Assembly: GCF_001886815.1 (NCBI RefSeq)
Contig: NZ_CP018099.1
Location: forward strand, 2,292,501 to 2,356,500
DNA length: 64,000 nucleotides
From: Caldithrix abyssi DSM 13497
Lineage (GTDB): Bacteria > Calditrichota > Calditrichia > Calditrichales > Calditrichaceae
Direction of reading: 5' to 3'
The notes below the pieces were generated by a model. That model saw only the letters and a program-made list of their open reading frames with translations, did no database searches and was not told the DNA's origin. This document shows, piece by piece, positions 7,840-16,461 of this stretch. Each line of letters opens with the position of its first letter. Position 1 is the first letter of the stretch. The translations under genes were made by a program, and so were the position numbers.

Positions 7840-8549
7840 ATCAGCTATTTTACAACCAGTTCGGAGTGGCGGAGTTGAAATTTATTTTTCTTTGCGGCGA
7901 TGTTTCGCGCGAGATGGTGTGTAACATCCTGGCCAGAGAAATTGCCGGTCAAAACTTGAAAGCCATTGTCTTTTCTAATGGACCTTTAAAATATCCCATG
8001 GAAGGCCAGATTCTGGTTGACATTGATGCCGAATTATTCCTCGATGAGTTAAAAACGGCTGAGGCAAACACCATCTATCTGTGCAGCGCCATCGAAAACG
8101 ATTTGCTGCTGCCGCCTTCGGAAAAATTGCTGAATACCATTTTACAAATGGAAATTCCTGGGGCGCGCTTTCTCATTCAATCTCAGGGACCTGTTGAAGA
8201 AAGTCTGTTAAAACGAATGACTAAAGAACAACACGCAGCAGCCTGCATGATTACATCTTTAAATTTTAGTAATCTGGAAGAGAAATTAGAACGTTTTTTA
8301 AGCGCTTTTAAATCGGAGCACCTGTTTTCCGACGATTTAATTGAACACTGGCAAAACATCATTAAACCGTATTGCGTGCGGCAATTTACCACAAAAAACG
8401 AAAACGGTTTAAAAACGATTCTGTTCATCAATCAGGTAAAATCTCTAATCGATGAAAATACGATGATGGGCCTTTTCAGAAATTTAAGGCATCTGTACCA
8501 CAAAATTTACCTGGGAAATATTAACGACTTTAAGATAAAGGAAATTTAA
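7836..8549 (+). CDS. YqeC-like protein without a P-loop (tentative)
   Basis: 237 residues, not recognised with certainty. It lies directly upstream of a YqeB/EF2563-family gene, where selenium-dependent molybdenum hydroxylase loci carry YqeC. The N-terminus (KFIFLCGDVSREMVCNIL, then GQNLKAIVFSNG) has the strand-loop-helix-strand layout of YqeC, but the GxGGKT nucleotide-binding loop is replaced by CGDVSRE. No signal peptide or membrane segment is seen. If it is a YqeC relative it has lost the canonical Walker A and may act as a scaffold. An unrelated origin remains possible. It overlaps the toxin gene by 4 bases and the next gene by 1 (TAATG). Confidence 0.4.
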   Translation: MNQLFYNQFGVAELKFIFLCGDVSREMVCNILAREIAGQNLKAIVFSNGPLKYPMEGQILVDIDAELFLDELKTAEANTIYLCSAIENDLLLPPSEKLLNTILQMEIPGARFLIQSQGPVEESLLKRMTKEQHAAACMITSLNFSNLEEKLERFLSAFKSEHLFSDDLIEHWQNIIKPYCVRQFTTKNENGLKTILFINQVKSLIDENTMMGLFRNLRHLYHKIYLGNINDFKIKEI

Positions 8550-9373
8550 TGAACTGGCCTGTAGTGGCAATCACCGGAAGTGGGGACGAGGCGACGGCTG
8601 TGGCCATCCGCCTGTTCAGAGCAGGATTTAAGATTATTTTAGTCACGCAGCTAAAAACGGTTGATTTGCATTTCCATCGAAATTTTACGCGCGTAATTTA
8701 CGCAGGGCAGGGGAAGGTTGAAGGCGTTTCGGCTTTGACTTTTAGCCAGGCCTTTCAACAAAATTTAATCACTGAAGAACAGAACCTGTTTGATTTTATG
8801 CGTTTTGCCCTGAATGACCGCCAGATTCCCGTTATTTTTCTGGAAGAATTAAAGCGCGGTCAAACTTTACCGGCCGATTATCTCGTTAAAATCAGTAATC
8901 CAATTTACGAGAAGTTAAAACCCTTTTTAAAGGAAAAGACGCGGATTATCGGATTCGAAAAAAAGCAGGAAAACGATTTGTGGGTGAGCAGGGAGACGGC
9001 CCTGTTGGGACAGGTTCAGTACCCCTTTTTGGATGAAAAGGAAGCGGCTGCAAGAGCGGAAAAACCCCGACTGCAAAAGGTGATCGAAACGCCGCTTGAA
9101 GGGGTTTTTATCGCCACCAAAGATATTAATGAGCGCGTTCGGGAAAGAGAAGAAATCGCGAAAATTAACGATATTCCCATTTTATCGCCTTACAATGGCG
9201 TGATTAGCGGTATGATTAACAGCGGAGCGATGGTGGCGCGACATACGCCCATCGTAGAAATAACGACGGGCAGAGTTGAAATTAACGCCCGCTGGCTACC
9301 GACGGAGGCTTTTGCCCTGGCCGGCGGCGTGCTGGAGGCAATTATGTTTGACTGGAAAAATACATTGACTTAA
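8549..9373 (+). CDS. yqeB: YqeB / EF2563 family selenium-dependent Mo-hydroxylase system protein
   Basis: 274 residues, the usual family length of about 260-270. The start [31 protein letters not shown] matches the family's 'VVIKGAGDLATGVAxRLxxxGF' Rossmann-like segment, and the C-terminus ([26 protein letters not shown]) the biotinyl-like hammerhead motif. In the family first glycine-rich loop, GAGD is here GSGDEATA. The EF2563 family is associated by phylogenetic profiling with orphan SelD and labile-selenium molybdenum hydroxylases (xanthine dehydrogenase type). No selD or hydroxylase gene is in the window, so the target enzyme must be elsewhere or the role has drifted. The 28-base gap to the symporter is compatible with one operon. 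Confidence 0.7.
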   Translation: MNWPVVAITGSGDEATAVAIRLFRAGFKIILVTQLKTVDLHFHRNFTRVIYAGQGKVEGVSALTFSQAFQQNLITEEQNLFDFMRFALNDRQIPVIFLEELKRGQTLPADYLVKISNPIYEKLKPFLKEKTRIIGFEKKQENDLWVSRETALLGQVQYPFLDEKEAAARAEKPRLQKVIETPLEGVFIATKDINERVREREEIAKINDIPILSPYNGVISGMINSGAMVARHTPIVEITTGRVEINARWLPTEAFALAGGVLEAIMFDWKNTLT

Positions 9374-9401
9374 TGGAAAAGGTTCAGGAGACTGCTTAAA
9401 A

Positions 9402-10958
9402 ATGGCTGAACAATTACTTCAATTTTTTACGCAGGCCAGAGATTTTGTGTGGGGCGTGCCTCTGCTAATTTTACTGGTTGGTACGGGAATTTATTTGACC
9501 ATCATCTTAAAGGGCCTGCAAATCCGAAAGCTGTTTTACTCTCTTTATCTTGGGCTGGTTAAACGCAAAGAAAAAGGGGATCATCCTGGCGATATAAGCC
9601 ATTTTCAGGCGTTAATGACCGCGCTTTCGGCTACCGTGGGAACCGGAAATATTGCGGGCGTGGCCACGGCCATTACGGTGGGCGGTCCCGGCGCCCTGTT
9701 CTGGATGTGGATTACGGGATTGTTTGGCATGGCCACCAAATACAGCGAAGCCGTGTTAGCCGTTAAATACCGGCAGGTAGATGAAAACGGCACCATGAGC
9801 GGCGGCCCTATGTACTACATTCAGAATGGTTTAAAATTACGCTGGCTGGGTATTTTGTTTGCCATTTTTGCCGCTGTTGCCGCTTTTGGAATCGGTAATA
9901 TGGTGCAATCCAACTCCGTGGCCGAAGCCCTCAGTTTGAGCTTCAACATTCCGCACACCTACACCGGCCTGGTATTGATGATTTTAACCGTGCTGGTTAT
10001 TGTGGGCGGCATTAAGAGCATCGGCAAGGTGACCGGACTGCTGGTGCCGGTGATGATTATCTTTTATTTTAGCAGCGCATTGCTCATTTTGCTACTGCAT
10101 CTCGACCAGTTGCCGGCGATTTTTGTGCTCATTTTTAAGAGCGCGTTTAGCGGTCATGCCGCCGCCGGCGGATTTTTAGGCGCAACAGTGATGTTGACCA
10201 TCAGGCAGGGAGTCAGTCGCGGTGTGTTTTCCAATGAATCAGGACTGGGTAGTTCGCCCATCGCCGCCGCTGCCGCCATTACCAAGCATCCTGTTTCGCA
10301 GGCGCTGGTTTCTATGACGCAGACCTTTATTGACACGCTGGTGATCTGTACCATGACCGGCCTGGTCATTTTGCTTTCTGGCATGTGGACCGCCGGACCG
10401 GATTTAACTGGCGCTAAACTCACGTCCAGCGCATTCTCTGATACGCTGCCTGCGGTAAGCTGGCTGCCGCAAAATTACGGAGGACTGATCGTTTCCATCG
10501 GCCTGGTGCTGTTTGCCTATTCCACCATTCTGGGCTGGAGCTACTACGGCGAAAAAGCGCTGGAATATTTGACCGAAATTGGCCCGGCCGTCAGAAAATT
10601 TATTACCTATTTATTGGTTGCCATAACCTTAATGCCGTTCTATATTGTTCAGCATGTGCAAAACGGCAAAATGCTGTTGAGCAGTGTTTTGATTTTAATT
10701 TACATCTGGGTCTATGTACGAATCAGAAGACATCTTTTAGAGCCAGATTTAAAAACGATCGTCATATTGTATCGGGCGGCTTTCGGTACTTATGTGCTGG
10801 TAGGGACCGTGGCGCAGCTGGAATTGGTGTGGATCATGGCCGACGTATTCAACGGATTAATGGCCTTTCCCAACCTGATTGGCTTGCTGGGACTCTCCGG
10901 CGTGGTGGTGAAAGTAACCAACGATTATTTCCGTAAAAAAAATGAAAATTTGATTTGA
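9402..10958 (+). CDS. Sodium:alanine/glycine symporter, AGCS family
   Basis: 518 residues with about ten or eleven hydrophobic helices. Family signatures: [31 protein letters not shown] (residues about 68-100), [11 protein letters not shown], the [29 protein letters not shown] segment (about 265-295), and a [12 protein letters not shown] motif near residue 385. AGCS proteins import alanine or glycine with Na+ or H+ across the inner membrane. It is the last gene of the run that begins at cutA. The -35 box of the tRNA promoter overlaps its stop codon. Confidence 0.93.
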   Translation: MAEQLLQFFTQARDFVWGVPLLILLVGTGIYLTIILKGLQIRKLFYSLYLGLVKRKEKGDHPGDISHFQALMTALSATVGTGNIAGVATAITVGGPGALFWMWITGLFGMATKYSEAVLAVKYRQVDENGTMSGGPMYYIQNGLKLRWLGILFAIFAAVAAFGIGNMVQSNSVAEALSLSFNIPHTYTGLVLMILTVLVIVGGIKSIGKVTGLLVPVMIIFYFSSALLILLLHLDQLPAIFVLIFKSAFSGHAAAGGFLGATVMLTIRQGVSRGVFSNESGLGSSPIAAAAAITKHPVSQALVSMTQTFIDTLVICTMTGLVILLSGMWTAGPDLTGAKLTSSAFSDTLPAVSWLPQNYGGLIVSIGLVLFAYSTILGWSYYGEKALEYLTEIGPAVRKFITYLLVAITLMPFYIVQHVQNGKMLLSSVLILIYIWVYVRIRRHLLEPDLKTIVILYRAAFGTYVLVGTVAQLELVWIMADVFNGLMAFPNLIGLLGLSGVVVKVTNDYFRKKNENLI

Positions 10959-10983
10959 CATAATTTTGATAAATGATTATATT
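10955..10983 (+). promoter_or_regulatory. Strong sigma70-type promoter of tRNA-Lys
   Basis: Consensus TTGACA (10955-10960), a 17-base spacer and TATATT (10978-10983) end 22 bases before the tRNA. The -35 box includes the TGA stop of the upstream symporter gene. Confidence 0.75.
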
Positions 10984-11005
10984 TGGTATCTTGTAACAAA
11001 ATGAT

Positions 11006-11078
11006 GAGCCAGTAGCTCAGCCGGTAGAGCAGCGGCCTTTTAAGCCGTTGGTCCGGAGTTCGAATCTCCGCTGGCTCA
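11006..11078 (+). tRNA. tRNA-Lys (anticodon UUU)
   Basis: A cloverleaf folds with acceptor stem GAGCCAG/CTGGCTC, a D-arm containing AGCTCAGCCGGTAGAGC, an anticodon stem GCGGC/GCCGT around loop CTTTTAA with anticodon TTT at 11039-11041, and a T-arm CCGGAG-TTCGAAT-CTCCG. Discriminator is A at 11078. CCA is not encoded (CCT follows), so it must be added after transcription. Confidence 0.97.
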
Positions 11079-11083
11079 CCTCC

Positions 11084-11109
11084 AAAGCCTGCCTTGCGCA
11101 GGCTTTTTT
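11084..11109 (+). terminator. Rho-independent terminator of tRNA-Lys
   Basis: AAGCCTGC and GCAGGCTT form an 8-bp stem with a 5-base loop, followed by a T-run to 11109; it lies 6 bases after the mature tRNA end. Confidence 0.88.
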
Positions 11110-11138
11110 CGTTTAAAGAAGGAGGCCAAATTTTTTGT

Positions 11139-11175
11139 GTGCTTGCACTGGTGCTTGCACTGTGTGCCTGCACTG
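11139..11175 (+). repeat. Three tandem 12-bp repeats
   Basis: GTGCTTGCACTG occurs at 11139-11150 and 11151-11162 and, with one change (GTGCCTGCACTG), at 11164-11175. No coding frame is supported here. Confidence 0.8.
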
Positions 11176-11199
11176 TGTTTTTAATATTTAATCTGGCGA

Positions 11200-11229
11200 A
11201 ATATTTTACATCATTCGTTGTAAAATATT
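11200..11229. repeat. Perfect 11-bp dyad downstream of tRNA-Lys
   Basis: AATATTTTACA (11200-11210) and TGTAAAATATT (11219-11229) flank an 8-base loop. It is AT-rich and lacks a U-tract, so it resembles an operator or protein-binding dyad more than a terminator. Confidence 0.6.
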
Positions 11230-11277
11230 GAATTGGTTCAGAATTTTTAATCGCCAGAGAAATCCCGCTGCAGCGGG

Positions 11278-11292
11278 CGAATCTCCGCTGGC
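11278..11292 (+). repeat. 15-bp copy of the tRNA-Lys 3' end (att-like)
   Basis: CGAATCTCCGCTGGC matches tRNA positions 11061-11075 (T-loop to acceptor stem) exactly, in the same orientation, 217 bases downstream. Duplication of a tRNA 3' end is the mark left by site-specific integration, although no integrase is present between or near the copies. It is preceded by a perfect 14-base palindrome CCCGCTGCAGCGGG. Confidence 0.5.
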
Positions 11293-11465
11293 GCTCTTTT
11301 AATCTGTAAGCTTTTATCTGCTCAAAATTTTCCCTAATCGCATAAAATCTGTCCGATTCATCGGGTGCGCAGCAGGCACCGCGCAACCGATGGAAAGGAA
11401 AGCTTCTTAGGCAAAAACGGCCTCAGCCCCGAAAAACTTAATTGAAGCAACCGCAAAGAACGGCC

Positions 11466-11753
11466 TTACTTATTTCGCATCCACTCTTTTATCTCGTTCA
11501 GGTCTTTTTTAATTTCGTCAAGCTTAGCAGATATATCCTGTAATTCCTTTTGCGTTGGGCCATTAGCTGTATCTTTGTTACCGCTGGCAATGAGTTTCAA
11601 TAAAACAATTACGAACAGCAGCAACATTACGCCAAAAATTATCTGAAAAAAATACCCGTTCCACATGATGGGCATGCCCGCACGACCGGGCATGCACCCG
11701 GAAAGGAGAAATAGCAATATTGATGTCGTTAAAATTTTTGCCATCGTTTTCAT
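11466..11753 (-). CDS. Small lipoprotein/membrane protein with coiled-coil tail
   Basis: 95 residues. A signal sequence ends in a lipobox (FLLSGC), a second hydrophobic helix follows at about 35-57 (YFFQIIFGVMLLLFVIVLLKLI) and the C-terminus is a charged amphipathic coiled coil (LQDISAKLDEIKKDLNEIKEWM). AAGGGAG is placed before the first ATG; a second ATG three codons later is possible. It stands alone between repeat-containing spacers. No family is recognised. Real-gene support comes from the coherent signal, helix and coiled-coil layout and the ribosome site. Confidence 0.65.
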   Translation of the reverse strand: MKTMAKILTTSILLFLLSGCMPGRAGMPIMWNGYFFQIIFGVMLLLFVIVLLKLIASGNKDTANGPTQKELQDISAKLDEIKKDLNEIKEWMRNK

Positions 11754-12373
11754 CTTTTTAATCTCCCTTTAAATTTGACCATTCATATTTTCCGCTTTTT
11801 GTCAAAAAAAGTTTAACATTCCTTTGTGTTAAAATCTAACGCTGCGCAGCCCCAGCCCCAAAAAAATCTTTGATTGAATCATGCGCAAAGCAATTGCCAG
11901 GGCACGATTCGGAATGACAGGCCGGTTGTTAGTTTAGTGTTATGAACCGGGATATGCTTTTTCCGTTTAAAAATTTTGCCATTAAATTGAACATGAAATT
12001 TCTCATTCGAAGAAAAATCGTGGAAATCCTGTAATCCCATTAATCAAGTTTTAAAAACCAACTCTAAACCCCTAAGCCTCTAAACCTCTAAACCTCTAAA
12101 CCTCTAAACTCGTATACTTTCCTTCCTCTGCTCATAATGTAATACCGAATAATCATCATTTTTCTTTCACTTTTTTAAAGAACTCGAATTGTCATTCACG
12201 CGCTCCGTCCGTTCTGGCGAAAAGAGGGGATTAATAAACTTTTTTAAGACAATTTTTGTTTACAACCATCTTGCATTTTATCAAGTGTTTTTTAATTCAA
12301 AAAGAAGGCCTGAGGCAGGCAACCTCGTTTTGCATGATTGGTTTAGGGTAGCCCTATATTTTACAAAATATTA
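11754..12373. other. Gene-free spacer with low-complexity sequence
   Basis: No supported gene. It contains a cctctaaa tandem tract (12061-12108) and short fragments shared with other spacers, such as a GCGCAGCC string near 11845. A 61-codon frame at 12189 lacks a ribosome site and a coding pattern. Confidence 0.6.
12061..12108 (+). repeat. Octamer microsatellite (CCTCTAAA)n
   Basis: Four perfect CCTCTAAA units (12077-12108) are preceded by two variant units, CCCCTAAG and ACTCTAAA. Similar cttaaactcttatactc strings occur at about 16258 and 18215. Confidence 0.8.
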
Positions 12374-12407
12374 AACGCGCCTTCCCAGGAATGGGAGAAA
12401 GCGCGTT
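12374..12407 (-). terminator. Hairpin terminator of the 12449-15784 gene
   Basis: AACGCGC and GCGCGTT arms enclose a second stem (TTCCC/GGGAG region). Read on the minus strand it follows the stop codon by about 40 bases and is succeeded by an AT-rich tract (TTTAATATTTT). Confidence 0.7.
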
Positions 12408-12448
12408 AAGTGTTTTTTAAAAATCAAAAACCCATTCAAAATGAACGT

Positions 12449-15400
12449 TTAGCGGATTAAAACCATGCGCTTTGTCATGCTGCGCTCGGGTGTTTTCAGG
12501 CGATAAATGTAAATGCCGCTTGGCGCCACCTGACCCTGTTCGTTGCGCCCATCCCAGACAAAACGATGGTTGCCCGCCGAAAGTTCGTCATTAACCAGCG
12601 TTCGAACAACCTGGCCTAAAATATTATAAATTTCCAACCTCACTCGCTCGTGCTGCGGCAAAGAAAACTCAATCGTCGTTTGAGGATTAAAGGGATTGGG
12701 GTAGTTTTGTTTAAGCTGAAACGTTAATGGAATGGCTAAACTCGTGTTAATATCGGTGGCGCTGGCTACCACTAAAATGGTGTCGGTCGGCGTAAAGACT
12801 TTTTTTGTGATAAAGCGAATAATTGTTCCTGCTTCCGGCAATGTGCCTGCGCCGCCAAAATCACAGATGGTGATCCTGGCTAATACTTCCAAACTATTAT
12901 CCCACCAGCTGTAATTCAAAGTATTTGAAGTAACATCATTGACAAAAGCCGAATAGGCACCCTGGGCATTAAGAGGTTTGCGGGCATAAATCCAGTCTGT
13001 GGCAGGAAAGTTAGAATAAGGATCGGAATAACCAAAATCAAAATCGCCGGGCGTTGCGCCGCCGGAATAGCCGCCGGTTAACAGGCGCACATCATCTGTG
13101 TAATCGTCATACGTAATGCCCACATCCCAGAATTCAAAAGGTACATAAGCCCATTGATTATCATCATACCACCATAAAAACACACTGGTGTCCTGATCGG
13201 TGAAGCGGAGCTCAAAATCATGATTATTGGCGTTTAAAATACTGCGTTCGATTCGATACAGATCGCCGTTTGCGCCGCCGGCGCTGATATAAAAACGATT
13301 GGCGTCATTGGGTGAGCTCAAGCTGTGCCAGACATTATTGCCGCCGTACGGAGCGCCATAACCATCAAATTCGTCCGGTGTCAAAGGCCCCTGGGCATCG
13401 GAAACCTGAACAATGGCCTCCAGTCCCGGAGGAGGAGAATAGACCACCCATTGAATGCCGTCAATGACGGGATTGGTCGTCTGTTGTTCTTCTGGAACAG
13501 GTTGATCAACCAATTTATCTTCGTCCGTGGTCAGGTCTTTTAAATTCCACCGTAAATCGGTTTGATTGACGGAATCCTGATAATGGAATGAAAGCTGATA
13601 CTGGTGATCATTGAGTAGTGAGGGATCGGCAACAATCGGAAAGACATTTTTGGCCAATCCGGATATATTGGATATCTCCAGAGTATCGCCCCACAGGGAG
13701 GTGGGTTCCCACGTTTCCAGCGCAAGGGTAAGCGTATCCAGCGCGTAGTTGCCATCATAAGTGATGGCGATGATATCCTGGTAAACGTGGCCGGTATCGG
13801 GCGCCGTTACGATCAAATATAAAGAAGTCGAATCGCTCTGTCCGGCGGGCACCTGTGTTTCGAAAGCTTGTTGAAAATTATTCATACGTAAAGTGATGGC
13901 ATCAATATCAAAGATGATATCTTTATTCACCAGAGTAAAGGCGATTTTAGCCGTTTCGCCGTGATTCAACTTTTGATCCTGTTTTCCGTTCTCCCATACG
14001 ATACGAAAATGTTGAAGTTCCGGCGCCGGCCTCAAAGAAAGCCCTTCAATAATCCCCGGAAACAGAACTTCATCGCCGGCATTAATTTGCAATTTCAGGT
14101 CAATACTAACGGGGTATTTTTGTGTCTGGATAAATCCGGCGAAACTCCAGATGCTGTCGCCGGCAATTTCATCTCCATTGGTGCCGTCATTATACAAAGC
14201 CCGTTCGAAGGGATTGGAATCTTTAGAATTAAAAATCAGGGAAGCAGAGGCAACGCCCGATGAGGGATCGTCTATTTTAAATTGGAAATTGATTTGAGCT
14301 ACAGCGCTATTGTCATCGATTTGCACCTGATTTTTAACAAGCTGAACACTGTGCGGTTTTTGAAGCTCATTTCGGACGGCGCTGGCCAGCTCTTTTAAGC
14401 GCGTTACCGAATTTATATTGGTTTGTCCCATTTTACCCAGGATGGCAAAGGTAAACTCTACCTCATCGCCGGGATCCATCTCAAAAGCGGGCAGCGTAAC
14501 AACTAATCTCCGATCGCCGGGGTTCATATTCTGGCCCATGCCATCGATATCGCCCTGCATTGCGTTGGGATCCATTTCAGGATCGCCATCTAAGGGAAAA
14601 AACGTTGACTGACCGGAATAAGGCCCTGAGTTATACTTAAAGGGGGTGGGGGAGTCGATATTTGTGGTGGGCAGGTAGCCTCTTAATAAATTGAACCAGC
14701 TTAAAGTGCCATCATAAACACCCAACATAGGGTCGTACCATGCTCCGCCTGCAGAAAAATACCCGAAAGAGTGGAGTTGCTGTACATTCGGGTTAGTGGA
14801 TAGTTCGGGCACAAACATAAAACCAGCGGCGGGCGGGGGAACGGAGAAAGGCGCAAATAATTCATCTGTGGGATTGGCGGAATATGTGTAACCAAGATTC
14901 AGCTGTGGATCGCAACCAACCAGATCGTCGCTGTAATCTCCAATATCAAAGTCTCCCCAGTAGCCAATGCGCATTTCATTGACATGGGCCTGGCCATGAT
15001 ATTTTAATCTAAATTTTTTAAAGATTACATCGGCAAAGGGCGCATGATTTAAAGACCACACCGTTATTTGCAACTCGAATCCAATGGGATTTGAGCCGTA
15101 CAGAGCAACGGTCTTAGAGGCATCGTTGTCATTCATCACATACCAAATGACCTGATTGGCATCCTTAATACCAGGATAATCGCCTTGCGCGGCGTCCGGG
15201 TAACCATCTGCATCCAACACCGGATCATATATGCCATTCTCATTTACATCCACATACGGAGCGCCTAAATCGACCGGCCAGTTTTTCCAATCGCTGGCAT
15301 ATCGATCATAAAGCTCCTGGGTCATATCTTGAGTGACGTCTGCCTGACTGATATTGTTGAGAATGGCGGCGTCGTTGATCAGGTCGAAAAAGGTAAGCGT

Positions 15401-15784
15401 TTTCCAGTCTGGTCGAATGCGATAGATTCTTTGAGAGTTAGGATCGTTATTGATGTTGCCGGGAATCATACCCGTCCGGTAGGTTCTGCCTCCCACGCGA
15501 ATGGGCATATCGTTCACATCGAGATTGGCGCCAATGACCAGTCCGTCCGCATAAATGACCGGCGCCATATTAATGGGATAGATACCGCCAGCGTCCCCAT
15601 TAAATGGATTGTGAGCGGAAGTCCCGTCATTGGACTGCCAGTAAAGCCATTTATTGATATTGAAGGCCGTATGGTCGTCTGATATTGTGGCGGAAGTAAT
15701 TTTACTGGCATCGCTTCCCGTATTAGAGCGCGCCTGCAACTGGATAAATAAAGAAAAACAAATTAATAAAATAAGGGCTTTCAT
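12449..15784 (-). CDS. Large secreted protein with T9SS-type C-terminal sorting domain
   Basis: 1111 residues from the ATG at 15784, chosen because AAGGAGA stands before it and a clean signal peptide follows (MKALILLICFSLFIQLQA); an upstream in-frame ATG at 15856 has neither. The body is beta-rich, with Asp/Asn-rich stretches (DVNENGIYDPVLDADGYPD) that look like calcium-binding loops, and a segment around residues 260-305 (FRIGYWGDFDIGDYSDD-like; actual text RIGYWGDFDIGDYSDD) also seen in the 47594 protein. The last 85 residues are a type A sorting domain (LKQNYPNPFNPQTTIEFSLP, NILGQVVRTL, GIYIYRLKT). Such proteins are exported across the outer membrane by the Por system and anchored or released. 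Function unknown; no catalytic motif seen. Confidence 0.85.
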   Translation of the reverse strand: MKALILLICFSLFIQLQARSNTGSDASKITSATISDDHTAFNINKWLYWQSNDGTSAHNPFNGDAGGIYPINMAPVIYADGLVIGANLDVNDMPIRVGGRTYRTGMIPGNINNDPNSQRIYRIRPDWKTLTFFDLINDAAILNNISQADVTQDMTQELYDRYASDWKNWPVDLGAPYVDVNENGIYDPVLDADGYPDAAQGDYPGIKDANQVIWYVMNDNDASKTVALYGSNPIGFELQITVWSLNHAPFADVIFKKFRLKYHGQAHVNEMRIGYWGDFDIGDYSDDLVGCDPQLNLGYTYSANPTDELFAPFSVPPPAAGFMFVPELSTNPNVQQLHSFGYFSAGGAWYDPMLGVYDGTLSWFNLLRGYLPTTNIDSPTPFKYNSGPYSGQSTFFPLDGDPEMDPNAMQGDIDGMGQNMNPGDRRLVVTLPAFEMDPGDEVEFTFAILGKMGQTNINSVTRLKELASAVRNELQKPHSVQLVKNQVQIDDNSAVAQINFQFKIDDPSSGVASASLIFNSKDSNPFERALYNDGTNGDEIAGDSIWSFAGFIQTQKYPVSIDLKLQINAGDEVLFPGIIEGLSLRPAPELQHFRIVWENGKQDQKLNHGETAKIAFTLVNKDIIFDIDAITLRMNNFQQAFETQVPAGQSDSTSLYLIVTAPDTGHVYQDIIAITYDGNYALDTLTLALETWEPTSLWGDTLEISNISGLAKNVFPIVADPSLLNDHQYQLSFHYQDSVNQTDLRWNLKDLTTDEDKLVDQPVPEEQQTTNPVIDGIQWVVYSPPPGLEAIVQVSDAQGPLTPDEFDGYGAPYGGNNVWHSLSSPNDANRFYISAGGANGDLYRIERSILNANNHDFELRFTDQDTSVFLWWYDDNQWAYVPFEFWDVGITYDDYTDDVRLLTGGYSGGATPGDFDFGYSDPYSNFPATDWIYARKPLNAQGAYSAFVNDVTSNTLNYSWWDNSLEVLARITICDFGGAGTLPEAGTIIRFITKKVFTPTDTILVVASATDINTSLAIPLTFQLKQNYPNPFNPQTTIEFSLPQHERVRLEIYNILGQVVRTLVNDELSAGNHRFVWDGRNEQGQVAPSGIYIYRLKTPERSMTKRMVLIR

Positions 15785-16461
15785 CGATTTCTCCTTAATT
15801 TTATTGAACCTGGATTCTTTATTCAAAATAACTTTATGAAACCTTTGAAAAAACAAATAAGAAAGTGTGAATTCCCCAAAATGAGTTACAGCCGGAAAAT
15901 AAAAATATGGTGAAAAATGTCATAGCGCTTTTAACTATCAAGTCCCACAATTGTTTGTTATTATTGTTTTTCCAAAGGTTTTCCCTTATTTAAAAAAAAT
16001 TGTTTTTAACCAGAATAAATTATGCTATAAAATATATGAAAAAAATTAAAAAATTCAACTCCCATATTGATTAATTTTATTTTGAGAATTCTCCAGAAGT
16101 AGGTGAATATTGTTCCAGCGCAATACCACTGTTCACATAAGATTCACCAGAAAAAAATTTGATTGAATCCACCTAAGGCAGCGCAGCTGCAACCCATGGA
16201 GATTTCTCTGCTGACCATTAACCCATAAATTTGAATTTGTTAGGGCAGCCCCGAGCCCCTTAAACTCTTATACTCTTAAACTATTACCACCATTCAACCA
16301 ATCCCACCATGGCAATATAGATGCTCCGAAGGAAGTACTCTAAAGCCTTCCACCCGCTCTTGCATTGATAACAGACATTCTTTAAGTTGATGAAATATGC
16401 TCAATATCCATGAATATCTTTAAAGTTTAATCTGAGTGTGTGGAAAGGGATATTAACGATA
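15785..16461. other. Divergent spacer between the secreted-protein and PpiC genes
   Basis: About 680 AT-rich bases with no supported gene. It holds several shared spacer motifs: AAGGCAGCGCAGCTGCAACCC near 16172, a cttaaactcttatactc tract near 16258, ACCATTCAACCAATCC near 16291, and GGAAGTACTCTAAA at 16331-16344. Promoters for both flanking genes must lie here but none is convincing. Confidence 0.5.

Noticed and set aside
11139-11175. CRISPR array
   Set aside because: The 12-bp tandem repeats have no spacers and are too short; no cas genes in the window.
10925-11386. 153-codon minus-strand frame across the tRNA
   Set aside because: It reads the antisense of tRNA-Lys (EIRTPDQRLKRPLLYRLSY is the usual tRNA-antisense artefact) and has no ribosome site.
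12189-12374. 61-codon frame in the spacer
   Set aside because: No ribosome site, no coding pattern, and it runs into the hairpin terminator of the opposite gene.
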